Origin: Erpetoichthys calabaricus
Lineage: Eukaryota > Chordata > Cladistia > Polypteriformes > Polypteridae
DNA: 64,000 nt
NCBI RefSeq assembly: GCF_900747795.2
Contig: NC_041395.2
Coordinates: 33,764,597-33,828,596 of the forward strand
Direction: 5' to 3'
This document shows, piece after piece, positions 25,201 to 38,028 of the stretch. How positions within the stretch are numbered: position 1 is the first letter of the stretch; the number at the start of each line of letters is the position of its first letter. The notes beneath the pieces were generated by a model, which did no database searches, was not told the DNA's origin, and saw nothing but the letters and a program-made list of their open reading frames with translations. The position numbers and the translations under genes are program-made.

Positions 25201-25940
25201 AAGGCACATCTGGAATTTGTCTCCATATTCATGTGTGTTTATTTTCCTTTAGACATTTCAGATTTCAAATTTGCTACTATTATTTGAACTTGGTTGGCTT
25301 TCCTGCCATGGACATGCCAACATTTGGCTGTAAATATTATAATACCACTGAAGTTACATGAAACCTAAAATGAAAATGCTATACAAGGAGGCTCAGATTT
25401 GTGTCCATGATACTCTAATCTAATATAACAAACTCTGCCTGGAAGTGCTCCTTCTCTAGGTTTGAAGCACCACTCATCCAAAGGCCTCTGCCTCCCACTG
25501 TGTGTTACTCCTGGATTTACTGGTCCATTTCAAGGAATCTGGGTCCAAATGTTCATGTTACTAGAGCTCCCAATCATAAGGGCAATAATATTTCTATTTT
25601 TTCAGCATGGGAGTTATTCTGACATTAGCATCATCATGCAATAAACCATTAGAATTGCAAAGGACCACAAAGTCATTAATAAATTGATATACCTAAGAGA
25701 TTACTTAAATCTGCAGTGACATTAAATTAACAATGGCTAACTGCAGACAAAATGACAGGTGAAAGCCTACATGGTATCATGAAGCTGTGTAGTTGAGATG
25801 CATAATGCAAGCAGGGCTTTTGTTTTTCTTCTATTTATTTTTCTACTTTGCATTCTTTCTTTTCTGTATTCTTCAGTAGTCACACCATTTTTGTATTACT
25901 TTAACTTTCTTAGCATTACTTTGTGATTGATGTATCAACT
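22200..25940. other. Intergenic, no gene seen
   Basis: AT-rich DNA without V exons, RSS-like signals or recognisable transposase. It has no counterpart at the equivalent place in the sister block (about 40.65 kb), so some of it was probably inserted in block A or lost from block B. Confidence 0.45.
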
Positions 25941-25959
25941 CCTGTTACATGAGCAATTC

Positions 25960-26544
25960 AAAACAAAAAAGAGAAGGCAGCCTGATTTGGCCATCTGTAT
26001 GGCCAGAAGTCAATCAAATCCTTAGAAGGCTGGCGTCCTTCAACATCTGCAATAAGATGCTGCAGATGTTCTATCAGACAGTTGTGGCGAGCGCCCTCTT
26101 CTACGCAGTGGTGTGCTGGGGAGGCAGCATTAAGAAGAAAGACGCCTCACGCCTGGACAAACTGGTGAGGAAGGCAGGCTCTATTGTTGGCATAGAGCTG
26201 GACAGTTTAACATCTGTGGCAGAGTGACGGGCGCTCAGCAGGCTCCTATCAATTATGGAGAATCCACTGCATCCACTAAACAGTATCTTCTCCAGACAGA
26301 AGAGCAGCTTCAGCGACAGACTGCTGTCACCGTCCTGCTCCACTGACAGATTGAGGAGATCATTCCTCCCCCAAACTATGTACCTCTTCAATTCCACCCG
26401 GGGGGGTAAACGTTAACATTTAACATTATACAAAGTTATTGTCTGTTTTTTACCTGCATTATTATCAATCTTTAATTTAATATTGTTTATTGTATCAGTA
26501 TGCTGCTGCTGGAGAATGTGAATTTCCCATTGGGATTAATAAAG
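25960..26544 (+). mobile_element. Rex1/CR1-type LINE 3' part
   Basis: Encodes the ORF C-terminus: WPEVNQILRRLASFNICNKM, MFYQTVVASALFYAVVCWGG, SIKKKDASRLDKLVRKAGSI and VGIELDSLTSVAE, then a stop and the further collinear RLLSIMENPLHPLNSIFSR. The 3' UTR ends GGGATTAATAAAGTATCTATC and runs into a tetranucleotide tail. It is 5'-truncated, as is usual for LINEs, and is the most complete 3' end of this family here. Confidence 0.9.
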
Positions 26545-26686
<142 letters not shown>

Positions 26687-26959
26687 AATCCTGCCTACCA
26701 CACGAAACCAGTAGTTACAGGCAGGGTTAAGGTCTTCTTCTCTAAGATGTGCTAGGCTGCAGTGTATGAGAGTAAGTCAATAATGTATCCACACATTTCT
26801 GATTATTTTGTTTGGGTTTGCTGTATGCCATACACATGTGGAAATGTGTGTCTAAGGTCACAATGATAAAAAGTTTAGACCTTGATAAGCAGATCTCTTG
26901 TTGTTTTCTAGGATTCAACATGGCCCCAGCACTCTAGATTGGCACTCGACAAGAACATC

Positions 26960-27330
26960 GAGGAGTGAACCTTTTTTTATTGCTGAAGGCATACATTGGC
27001 TGAAATTCTCATTGGTTTTTTCAGAATCATGGCAAGGTCTTTATCAATGTTGTTGTCTGTAGTGGATGGGCATCCCACTCCTTCTTTTTGCCAACTGTTT
27101 TCAAATTTCTCAATACATTTGTAAACACTCCACCATGGAAAAACACTGTCTCCATATTTTGCAGAAAGCCTTCTACGGATTTGGACCCTGGTACACTTTC
27201 AACACATAAAAAGCTCTTATTTAGAACAAAAAGAGAACAGAGTGGCCATGTTTACTCCTAGAAAACAAGAGAAACTGACTGATGAGGAGCGAAACTTTAC
27301 CACTGTGACTACAAACACACCATGTTCCCA
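26960..27330 (-). mobile_element. Mariner (SETMAR/FLJ37770-like) transposase relic, copy A
   Basis: The minus strand carries the paired-type DNA-binding part of a mariner transposase in a decayed state: VYKCIEKFENSW and PSTTDNNIDKDLAMI, family YxWIERFKNGRTS...PSTATTDDNIERV. The sister copy at 40.8-41.1 kb is better preserved. Both sit upstream of the duplicated IGHV, so the insertion predates the block duplication. Confidence 0.75.
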
Positions 27331-27521
27331 CATGTACACAGGGAAAGCTGTGCAGCTAATCCAAACAAAATTATTATAAAAGAGCAGATATTTATTGCCT
27401 TCTCCTCGTTTCTGTAAAAAATACAGTAAAACCTTGATTATCCATCACTCGATTAACCATCAGTCTTCGTTAAGCGTCAATGGCCAATATAAAATTGCGC
27501 ACGCCAGTGCCTTCCTGTTAA

Positions 27522-28141
27522 CTCCTTAACCGCCCTCTGCCGGATAAATCCGGCATCGTAGCTTTATTGCTGACGCCTTACTGCCAGAATTATCCGGCAC
27601 ATTTGCCTGTGGTTATGTGAATGCCTGGCACGTAGTATAACTGACAGTTTGGCGTGGGTATTATTACTACGTTGTATTTCGACAACTCTGCGGTTGTATT
27701 GGCCACTCACGTGATGTGATTCGAAAGTGAAAGCTGTGAATATGGCGAAACGTAAACTGACTTCAAGTGAGGTTTTGCAGGCGATTTTGGACAATAATTC
27801 TAATCATGATTGTAGCAGTTCTGAAGAAGATTTTAGCGACAATGATGATCAGCAATGTGCGCTGCATGATACTGTGAATGACGACGCATCGGATGATGGC
27901 AATGAGTGGGTGTATCCCCAGCATCTCAACTGGACTGCTGCCCATTATCTGAGCCAGATATGAAAGATCCAAACCGTGACCGCTTGTTCAAGCTACGTCC
28001 TTTGATTGACCATTTATTTGAAACATTTCAGCAGGTATTTCAGCAGGTAAATACTGCTTGAATAAATGTAAAGTAAAAAAACGAAAATTGTTCAGATTTC
28101 TCCTGGCATGAGGAATATTTAGGGAGTTGGCGGTTAAAAGG
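27522..28141 (+). mobile_element. piggyBac-type relic nested in the pogo element
   Basis: About 620 bp lies between TTAA tetramers (27,518-27,521 and 28,142-28,145), the piggyBac target. The ends are short inverted repeats (CTCCTTAACCGCC against CCTTTTAACCGCC). An ATG frame at 27,742-27,963 reads MAKRKLTSSEVLQAILDNNS followed by an acidic SSSEEDFSDNDD stretch, the N-terminal signature of PGBD4-like piggyBac transposases. The catalytic core is absent, so it is a deletion derivative. The pogo sequence resumes on the other side. Confidence 0.8.
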
Positions 28142-28329
28142 TTAATATACTGCTACTGCCAGGCACATTGGATAAACTATCCACATCTTGTTCTTCCCTA
28201 GTACCATGTGTCATGCCGCATTTTGAAATCATCACAGTGTCAGTTACATACTGTCAGTTTTGATAGTGTTTCATAGCTTTTCTCTTTTGTTGTACTGTAA
28301 TTAATCTACTACACATTGTTAAGACTGAT

Positions 28330-29920
28330 AAACATAAGCATGTGGTGTTGGAATTGACACAAAAATTTGAAATTATTAAACATTTACAAAGCGACAAAAG
28401 TGCTTCGAGCATTACTTCAGTATACAGAATAGGAAGAACAACAGTGAATGAAATAAAGCGTGATGCAGACAAAATAGATAAACGTGTCGAAAATGAAAAG
28501 CACTGACAGTAATATTAAAAACTGCAAAACAAGGAAACATGCTAAAAATGAACAATTGGATATTGTCATGTATCAGTGGTTTGTTCAAAAACAAAGCCAA
28601 GGAATTCCACTATCGGGACCTATAATAATTGCCAGAATTATTGAGATGAAAAAAAAACTTGATGGGGGATCATTCACTCAAAGCAAGAACTGGATGTTTG
28701 GAAAAATATAAGTTCCACCATGATATTCGACAATTGGACATTATGGGAGAAAAGCTGAATGCAGATAGTAGAGTGATTGCTGATTACTGTGAGAAACTAC
28801 ACAAGGAAATAGCTAACTGAGGTCTGGTTAGAGTCCAAGTGTATAATTGCAAAGAGACTGGCCTTAACTGGAAGGGACTACCTCAAAAGACTTTGTCTCT
28901 GATGCCTGAAAAATCATCACCTGGATTTAAGCTGCAAAAAGATCACATCACTGTAATGGTGTGCGCTAATGCAAGCAGCAGCCATAAATTTCCATTACTT
29001 GTCATAAGAAAATCGGAAAAACCTAGGTAATTTAAAAATATAAATCTAAATACTGTTGCTGTTAAGTACTATGCACAGAAAAACGCATGGATGAGCCAAG
29101 AAATATTTCAAGATTGGTTCCTTAAAATATTTGTACCAGGTGTAAAATCACACATGTTATCGCTGGGATTATCGCAAGAAGTGATGCTACTGATGGTCTG
29201 TTGTGCCTACTCATCCTATATGTGATTTGAAGAGCGATAATGGCAAAATAACATGTCAATTTCTGCTGGCTAGTACAACACCGCTCATCCAGCCAATGGA
29301 TCAAGGCATAATTGATAGTATGAAATGCCATTATAGGAGGGGTTTTATTCAAAAACATTTCTTTGGACGATTAATCAGGAGTAAAAGATTCCTGGATAAA
29401 GTACACGATTAAAGACACACTTTTTAATGTTGCGGAAGCCTGGAGCTATCTGCTTGTTAAAACTTTACAAAGAGGCTGGAGTAAGTAATGGCCCATATTG
29501 GGTTCAGCAGAGAGTGAACCAAATTCTGATTCAGTTAAAAATGAGAATGAAAATGAAAATGAATCTGTGCTCAGAAGTTCAAGGTTGTGAAAACATTTCA
29601 TTGGTGGAAGTGAATGATTGGTTGCAAATTGACAAAGCGGACGCTAGTTGTGAGATCTTGGATGATAATGAACTAATTAAAATGTAACTGCCGTGGACTC
29701 TGAATCGGAAAAGGAAGAGAAAGTTTCTACCAATAGAACATCAAAAGTAATCAGTCACAGTGAAGCTGAAATGATGCTGTCGAAGTGTACAGAGTGGTTT
29801 GAGGTGCAAGAAGAAGCAGATGTCACACAAGTATTACTCTTATGCAAAATCCCAAGCATTGCTTCCAAAAAAGCACATGGAGTAATGAAACAGCAAAAAA
29901 TAACAGACTTTAAAAAAATG
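28330..29920 (+). pseudogene. pogo/Tigger transposase pseudogene
   Basis: Domains in order: a CENP-B-type helix-turn-helix (LTQKFEIIKHLQS, RIGRTTVNEIKRD), a Tc5-type DNA-binding domain (YQWFVQKQSQGIPLSGPII), and the DDE core (YNCKETGLNWKGLPQKTLSL, then HITVMVCANASSSHKFPLL and YYAQKNAWMSQEIFQDWF). After these come THPICDLKSDNGKITCQFL and IQPMDQGIIDSMKCHYRRG. It resembles Tigger/Jerky proteins. The sequence is split over several frames by stops and indels; for example, in YNCKETG the family Asp (NADETG) is Lys. It was presumably the enzyme of the surrounding element. Confidence 0.85.
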
Positions 29921-30453
29921 TATATATTTAAGTATCTATACATATGTTGTTTTTTTTGCTTGCTTCTGCATTGTAATTTTCTTATGAGATTCTGTTATAT
30001 TATGTTGTATTAATATATTATATGAATTAATTCTGTTAATATTATATTTTGTTAATAAAGTGATGTTTTGTAAATAAATGTGATTATTCACTAAACTAAT
30101 CTACTATATACCATTTTTAAAGTTACTGTTCTGTTTATCCGCCTTTTCCCTTTTCCGTCACGGCCTCTGTCCCAAACCCTGACGTATAATAGAGGTTTTG
30201 CTGTACATATATATTCTTTTAATAAAAAAAAATATATATAGCAAGGCCACAAAGCATTGCAGTACAGTTTTACAAACATTTACCCCAGAAGCAAAGTCAC
30301 CCTAAGGCACAGGAATGAGACAGAAGACACCAATCCATTTGAAGTTTTCTAGCCAAACAAATGTCATTGACAGAATACCTGAAGAGACTACTGGTATTTC
30401 AAACCCTTTATGTAAAGCAGGCTGCCAAAATTGTAGCCATCAGTCACCCTTAA

Positions 30454-30568
<115 letters not shown>

Positions 30569-31000
30569 TGAAAGGTGCTATATAACGTGCTCTTCACAAT
30601 CACTGCTCCTCACAATTCCTCTCCTTTCACCACCGTACTTCCCTCATCCAGTTCAATGTTGCTCCACGACCTCCCAGCCCCAACTTGTCTGGATAAGGGA
30701 ATGAAGTCCCTTATATTGCGGTCCAGGACGACATCTCCCAGCTTGCCCTACTGGTACCAATATTCGGGGCTGCTGTCATCTAATGTCCTTGGGGAACAAA
30801 GAGTCCCCAGTGACATCTTCTTTTTTCCGGTGGGCTGTCTGTCCATCCTCTCTTGCCATCACTTCTGGGTCTGGAACCTTTCTCTCCCCTGGCCAGGATT
30901 CTTGTCTGCCTGCTTGGAGCCTTTCATCTCGATAAGGAACCATCCCCTTTTCTGGTTGGGATGCCTGTCCAACCCATGTGGCATTCACAATCGACAGATA
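30569..31000 (-). mobile_element. GC-rich retroelement insert with (TCTA) tail
   Basis: A roughly 430-bp GC-richer block lies between GATAGATAGATC on the left and GATAGATAGATCAG on the right. It is absent from the sister block, where the site reads GAATAGATAGATTTTTCTG (41,500-41,518). On the minus strand it ends CACGTTATATAGCACCTTTC before the tetramer tail, a common 3' end of fish SINE-like elements. No protein motif was recognised. Confidence 0.55.
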
Positions 31001-31316
31001 GATAGATCAGATTTTTTTCAGTGTGCACATACTAAAAACAGCCCATCAAAAATCTTTGCTGCAATTAGATGCTTATCAACAGCATTTCCATTCTGACAAG
31101 CCAACCATTCTAATACTATAGTTTAGGTCACATGATAGGCTTTTTCTGAATGTAATTACTTTTTTGTATCATATGTCACTTTAACTTATGATTAATTTTT
31201 ATACTGAATTTCTTAAAAATCTTACTGTTGTATAAATCATGTCTAGAGCTTCTTATTATGGCATATTTTTAATGGTTCAAGCGCCTAACCCTTTAAAAGC
31301 AGAAATAGAAATATTT

Positions 31317-31354
31317 TGTTTTTGTCAGACAGGAAAGTGCTTTGCTTCACTGTG
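31317..31354 (-). promoter_or_regulatory. IGHV-3 recombination signal (22-bp spacer)
   Basis: Heptamer CACAGTG (31,348-31,354), a 22-bp spacer and nonamer ACAAAAACA (31,317-31,325) on the minus strand. All family B members here have 22 rather than 23 bp. Confidence 0.92.
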
Positions 31355-31803
31355 AGCCTCGGGCACAATAATACACTGCAGAATCCTGTGTTTGAAGATT
31401 GTTTATTTGTAAGAAGAATGTGCTGCTGGAAATATCCATTGAAGCAACTGAACGTCCATTGATAGTGGAGGAATAGTACTTTGAGTTACTTTCATCATAA
31501 TAGCTGGCTAGCCATTCTAGTCCTTTACCAGGTGGTTGTCGGATCCAGCCTTTCCACCAGCTTTGGATTGTAAACCCAGACATCTGGCAGGAGAGCTTGA
31601 TGCTTTCACCTGGCTTAGCAAATACAGTGCTGGGCTGAGTCAGGGTAATGCTGGATTGAGCGCCTGTGGAAGAAACAGAAGACATTGGTGGATATAAAAA
31701 AAGAGGAGATGTTAGCAGGTAAGAAATAAACAGGCATAAGAAATGTTAATGGTTTACCCGAAAATATAAAAATCAGACATAGTAAGGTTAACAAATGCTT
31801 CAT
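31355..31803 (-). CDS. IGHV: Immunoglobulin heavy variable segment IGHV-3 (family B)
   Basis: Leader exon 31,758-31,803 encodes MKHLLTLLCLIFIFS with a GTAAAC donor. The V exon 31,355-31,663 follows a TTCTTCCACAG acceptor and the joined codon gives Gly. Mature V begins AQSSITLTQPS. FR1 Cys is in KLSCQMSG, FR2 reads [18 protein letters not shown]2 SYYDESNSKY, FR3 GRSVASMDISSSTFFLQI, and the end is SAVYYCARG before the heptamer. No lesion seen. It is the intact sister of the pseudogene at 41.7 kb and a cousin of IGHV-6. The FR1 start SSITLTQPS and the FR3 SMD, where most VH have SRD, are family traits. It sits in the duplicate that has gathered many transposons. Confidence 0.95.
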
Positions 31804-31884
31804 TGTGTGAAGTTATCTAAGTAGCTCACTTTGAAATACATTTGGTTCTGCACACCAATGCATGTTTTATCCACAGCAAAAACA

Positions 31885-31892
31885 TTTTGCAT
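31885..31892 (-). promoter_or_regulatory. IGHV-3 octamer-like element
   Basis: ATGCAAAA on the minus strand, about 82 bp upstream of the ATG. The same 7/8 variant stands at the same distance in IGHV-4 and IGHV-6. Confidence 0.75.
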
Positions 31893-32059
31893 ATTTTTTA
31901 CATTATGCAAACTAACAAAGTGATGCACATATTTAAACTTTGACAGTGCTATGGGATTTTAATACATTGATTTTTTGATAAGGTATAAAAGAAAGATATT
32001 CATTTAAGTAATCTTTATATCTAGTGTACTTTATTTACTGCTTAATGAATTCCTTCATT

Positions 32060-32330
32060 ACACTTTCTAATCAGCTTATCCAGGAAACATGGAAAACTCC
32101 AAACCCATCAGAGTTCTCACTCACATACACGTACACATACGCATACATACACACTCACGCGTATTCACACTGGGCCAGTTTTGAGTCACCAATTCACATG
32201 TGGTTGGGTTTGTGGGAGGAAAACCAAATTACTTGGTCCACAAACCACATATACAGGGAGAACATGCAAACTCTGCACAGCAGGACTTTGACTGAATCAA
32301 GAATTCTGAGGCAGCACCTTTAGCTTCCAT
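32060..32330 (-). mobile_element. Old SINE shared by both duplicates (copy A)
   Basis: GTGGGAGGAAAACCAAATT, GGGAGAACATGCAAACTC and TTCTGAGGCAGCACC mark a minus-strand SINE. A matching copy lies at 42,440-42,700 upstream of IGHV-4, so this insertion predates the duplication. Confidence 0.75.
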
Positions 32331-32492
32331 ATTCTAAAGCTTCTCTAGGTTTATATTTTTTTATGTTGAAGTATAAAAATAATTTTTATATTTTTTATAT
32401 GCAGGAAAAAGGAAACAATATGTGGGTTTAGTAATTGAGAGTTTTCTGTCATAATCTGCTGTGTTACAACACATTTATATTAGATTAAATTT

Positions 32493-33085
<593 letters not shown>

Positions 33086-33140
33086 TTATTTGCATGGTAA
33101 CAAATGTGTCTTCATATTTTGATGGGCCATAATCACTGTT

Positions 33141-33141
33141 T

Positions 33142-33237
<96 letters not shown>

Positions 33238-33272
33238 CTTTATTAATCCCAATGGGAAATTCACATGTTTCT
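33141..33272 (-). mobile_element. LINE 3' tail only, with (GATA)n
   Basis: About 95 bp of GATA repeat followed by TACTTTATTAATCCCAATGG and GAAATTCACATG, the minus-strand 3' UTR end of the same LINE family. It is an extreme 5' truncation. The sister block lacks it. Confidence 0.85.
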
Positions 33273-33523
33273 GTAATAAAGTAATTAAAAATGCTAAAAA
33301 AAAACCCAACATTGAAAAGTTTTCCCCCCTCTATACTGTATATCTGCCCACTCTTCATTGAATGAGTGTTCCGGCTGTTGAGGCTACTCCCAAATATTTT
33401 CTTTATGCTTTTTTGCAAATACCATGGCTGTGAATACTTTCTATTGGGAATTCTTGAAACAGTACAGAAAATAAAATTAAACAGTCTCAATGATTTTAAC
33501 TAAACATGGCTGCAACCTACCAT

Positions 33524-33863
33524 CTTTCCATTATCCAACTCGCTATATCCTAACACAGGGTCACAGGAGTCTGCTGGAGCCAATCATAGCCAACACAGGG
33601 CGCAAGGCAGGAACAAACCCCAGGCAGGGTGCCAGTCCACTGCAGGGCACACAAACACACACACACACACTAGGGACAATTTAGGATCACCAGTGCACCT
33701 AACCTGCATGTCTTTGGACTGATGGAGGATACCGGAGCACCCGGAGGAAACCCACACAGACATGGGGAGAACATGCAAACTCCACGCAGGGAGGACCCGG
33801 GAAGCAAACCCAAGTCTTCTTACTGCGAGGCAGCAGTGCTACCATTGCACCACCATGCTGCCT
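33524..33863 (-). mobile_element. SINE inserted in the copia LTR
   Basis: Full-length minus-strand SINE flanked by GCAACCTACCAT (33,512-33,523) and GCAACATACCAT (33,864-33,875), a 12-bp target duplication with one change. The tRNA-like head is at the right end, and a short (CA)n lies inside. It is younger than the copia insertion. Confidence 0.88.
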
Positions 33864-36800
33864 GCAACATACCATCTGTGTTTTATTATTACAAACAGCA
33901 GGATAAACAACAACAAGAATTAAAGAGGAACATTCCACATTCTTCCAGCAAACAGCAATAATACACTTGCGAGTGGCTTTGTCATAGCATTCGCTATCAT
34001 TCTGTCAGGCCCAATATGAAAATGCAATCACTTTTCTTTCTATTAAATCATGAATGGAATGGTGTCTGACATCAATATGCTTTGTTCTTGCATTGATCTT
34101 TTCACTGGTTGCAAGCTTAATGCATCCTTGATTGTCCTCATATAAGACTGTAGGATGGGACATTGGCTCTCCAGGATCTTCTAGTAACTGGAGCAACCAA
34201 ACAACTTCTTGATTGGCATAGGAAGCCAAGATGTATTGTGCCTCTGTAGAAGATAAAGGCACTGAAATTTGCTTTTTGCTGGACTAGGATATAGGACTCT
34301 TTCCTAACTTGAATAAGTAACCACTTGTAGATTTGCAAATGCTGAGGTCACCTGCCCAATCAGAGTCCACATATCCTATGAGGTTGATATTACCAGTTGC
34401 AGACAATTTTAAACTCAAGTCCTTTGTTTGCATGAGATATCTCATGACCGTCTTGACTGAGTTCCAGTCTATTTGGCGAGGTTTACTTACGCGTCTGCAG
34501 AGTAGCGACATTGCATCGGCGATGTCTGGACACATGGTGGTTGCAATATATAGAAATGCCCCCCACTACTTAGTAGTTAGTAGGGAGAAGATCTTCTACT
34601 TTCAACTTTGGATACTCTGTGTCTATGGGTGTGCTTGCGCCTTTGGCTTCAGTCATGTTGAACTGCTGAAGAATTACATCAATTTTTGCACTCTGTTTCA
34701 ACAGGAAGCTGCCATCCTCTTCATGCTGTATGTTGATTCCTAGGTAATATGTCACGCTCCCAAGGTCTTTAATGTCAAAGTGTTGGTTGAGTACTGCATT
34801 AAATTTTGCAGCTTCTCATCGTTTTTGTGTGCAATTATAAAATCTTCCACATACAGCAAAAGATACATCCATTCTTCATTTATACATTTAGAGTATACAC
34901 ATGGATCAGCTTTGCTTCGTGTGAATCCTGCATCTATCAGAACTTTGTTTATTTTTGAGTTCCACACTAGAGCTGATTGCTTAAGTCCATAGAGGGATTT
35001 TTGCAGTTTCCAAACAAGGTGCTCTTCTCCATTTTTTATATATCTTTCTGGGTGTCATATATATCTCATCTTCAATATAGGCCATTAAGAAAGTCTGTCT
35101 TGATATCATGATGTTTCACAATCATTTTCCTTTGAGCTGCCACTGTCATCAAAGTTCTGAAAGTACTTTGTTTGGAAACTGGAGCAAAAGTAGCATCATA
35201 ATCCTCGACATTTTTTTGTGATTACCCTTTAGCAGCTAATCTTGCTTTGTACCTTGCATACTTGCCTTGAAGTAGCTCTGACAGTTGCCATATCTGAAGA
35301 TCAATAAGAGATGCCATTTCTTCATCGGCAGCTCTAATCCACAATTGCTTCTCATGTGCTGGTAGTTTTTGCATTTCATCCCATGCACCTGGCTCAAAGT
35401 ATAGGGTGGTGTGAGCTACATATGAAAGACGTTTAGCTGGAATACCTTTATTACTCCGTGAGGATGTTCTAACTGAAGTCACTTGTGGTTCAGGGTCTTC
35501 TTTTTCCATATAGGAACATTCTGCATTAATTTCTATTTCTGTGTTATTTTGTTCTTGTAGCACTGATGTGAATTTTTCCACAGTATGAACTGTACAGAGA
35601 GGTTTCATCAATAATTATACTTCTGCTGACTGTTATCTTTTTTGTGACTTGATCTAGTATTCTGTACCCCTTTTGGGACTCACTGTACCCCACAAGTATA
35701 CCTTCTTTTGCACAAGCATCCCATTTTTTATGTTTTTCCTTTGCAATATACACATAGGCTTTACTTCCAAAAAATTCTGATATGGCTCAAATCTGGTTTC
35801 ATTCTGTTCCATAGTTCATATGCGGTTTTCTCAGTTGATTTTCCTGGTAAGCGGTTTTGGAGGTAGCACGCTGTCATAATTGTCTCTCCCTAAAATGTTG
35901 TTGGCATGTCTGCATCAAAAAGCATGCACTTTCCACTCTCACATAAAGTACAGTTCATTCCTTCTGCAACTTCACTTTGTTCTGGATTATATGGTACAGT
36001 GGTATGGAAAATGATTCCATGCTTTCTGAGAATGGCTTGTGTATTGCCACTTGTATATTCAGTTCCATTGTCTGTACACAGCACTCTTGACATTTTCCCA
36101 AACTTATTACTTACTTGAGCCAGATACTGTTCAAGTTTCTCTGGTACTTCATCTTTATTGTGCAAGAGGTACACTGTGGTATATTTGGAATAATCTTCGA
36201 TCAATGTGACAAAATACCTCTTCTTTCCTGGAGTCATGTTTTTCATTGGACCACAAAGATATGAATGAATTAAATCCAAGGGTTTTTGAATTCTGCTCTT
36301 ACTCTGCTTTGGAAAAGGTTTTCTTGTAATTTTGCCCTTAATGCAGCTGATGCATTATTTTATTTGATCACACAGGTTAATTTTTACACCACTTGCATGC
36401 TGATCCTCAGCTATTTTCTTTATTGTATCTGGTCTTCTGTGCCCAAGATGTCTATGCCATATATGGATGCAGTTTGAATGTTTTTCTTCTTTGGCAGTGT
36501 TAACCAATTCATTGTAGCTCAGCTGGTACAGCTCATCTGTAATTTTAGCCTTTGCAAGTAATCAACCCCCTTTTGTAATGACACAACTGTCACTTTGAAA
36601 TGTCACTACATTGCCTTGCTTTGTGAGCTTCTTAACTGACAAAAGGTTACTTTCAAGTGCAGGCACATGCAGTACATTTTTCATGAGTATTTTTCTGGTG
36701 ATATCTTGAGAGACAGGACAGTATAGAAAACCGTCTCCCATTCCTTCTGATTTCATTAATTGTCCATTGGCTGTGATAATTTTCTCTGTCTTGCTTCAAT

Positions 36801-37899
36801 CGAGCTCAGTAAAGAAATCTTTGTCATTGGTCATGTGGTTTGTTGCTCCTGACTCAACACACCATGCCTGCAACGATGAAACGTCACATTTGGACTGAAA
36901 AGCATACTAGGTATCTGAAGTGGCACCTATTTCTTCTTTAACATTTTTTGCCATTCATTTACTTAGTTTTTGCATTCTAGCTTTCCAGACTCTACAATCA
37001 ACTTTTATTTGGCCTGGCTTTTTCCATAAAAAGCATTCACGGGTTTCTGTCTGCACATCACTATTCTTATCGCTGTTTTTCATCTTTAAAGTAGATACTT
37101 CACTGGAAGCACTTTCAATATTCATATGTTCTGTTTTACGCTTATATTCATCCACAAGCTTGCCTTTAACATCAAGTGTTAGATCATCATCTGGATTTTC
37201 ATCAAGTGCTGTAATAAGTGTTTCATAACTTTCAGGTAGACCACTAAGTAGTGCTGCAACATGAAAGTCTTTTATTTCTCCTCCTATGCCTCTTAGCCGT
37301 TCAACCATTTCTAAAGTACGCCTTATATAATCCTGCATATCCTGGTCTTTCATCATCTTCATCTGGTATAGCTTTCTAATTAAATAGAGTTTATTGCTGA
37401 CATTAGCTCTTTCGTGCACTTTTTGTAATTCCTCCCACATTTCTTTAGCGGTTTCACAGTTACATATATATATATATAATCTGATCATCATTTTTGTAAA
37501 GGGAAATTGTGCTCTGAGCTTTCTGATCATTTTCTGTCCACTCATTCATAGATGCAGGTGTATTAGCTTCCCTTACACATTTCCACGTACCTTCTTTTAT
37601 TAGCTGCATTTTCATTTTAAACTTCCAAGATTGATAGTTCTGGTTCATCAGATTCGCTATTGAAAGCTTCATCGAAGCTGTGTTAGCGGCTATTTTTACT
37701 GTCTTCTGCCGTAATTCTTATTTGTCACTATACTTTGCACTTATTTACTGTAGCTGGTTGTGACTGGGCCCATAAACTAAACATATACAGTCACAATGAT
37801 TTTAACTAAACATGGCTGCAGCCTACCATGCATGTTTTTTATTACAAACAACAGGATAAACAACAAGAATTAAAGAGGAACATTCAACATTCTTCCTGT

Positions 37900-38028
37900 A
37901 GTACTAGGGTGTTGTATAATCAAGATTACATCTTGCCTGAAGAAGGGGTCTGAGTTGCCTCGAAAGCTTGCATATTGTAATCTTTTTAGTTAGCCAATAA
38001 AAGGTGTCATTTTGCTTGGCTTTTCTCA
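37900..38028. mobile_element. Short repeat inserted in the other copia LTR
   Basis: A unit of about 130 bp contains TGCCTGAAGAAGGGG, CTCGAAAGCTTGCATATTG and GCCAATAAAAGGTGTC, a dispersed fish repeat of uncertain class. It is flanked by ACATTCTTCC and ACATTCCTCC, an apparent 10-bp target duplication. Confidence 0.7.

Larger units (their letters stand above)
27424..30203 (+). mobile_element. pogo/Tigger-type DNA transposon, 2.78 kb
   Basis: Terminal inverted repeats start CAGTAAAACCTTGATTATCC and, from the other end, CAGCAAAACCTCTATTATAC. A TA target duplication flanks it (27,422-27,423 and 30,204-30,205). The sister block at about 41,265 keeps the uninserted sequence (TCTGTAAAAAATACATACG), which confirms both ends. 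It holds a decayed transposase and a nested piggyBac-type relic. Confidence 0.9.
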
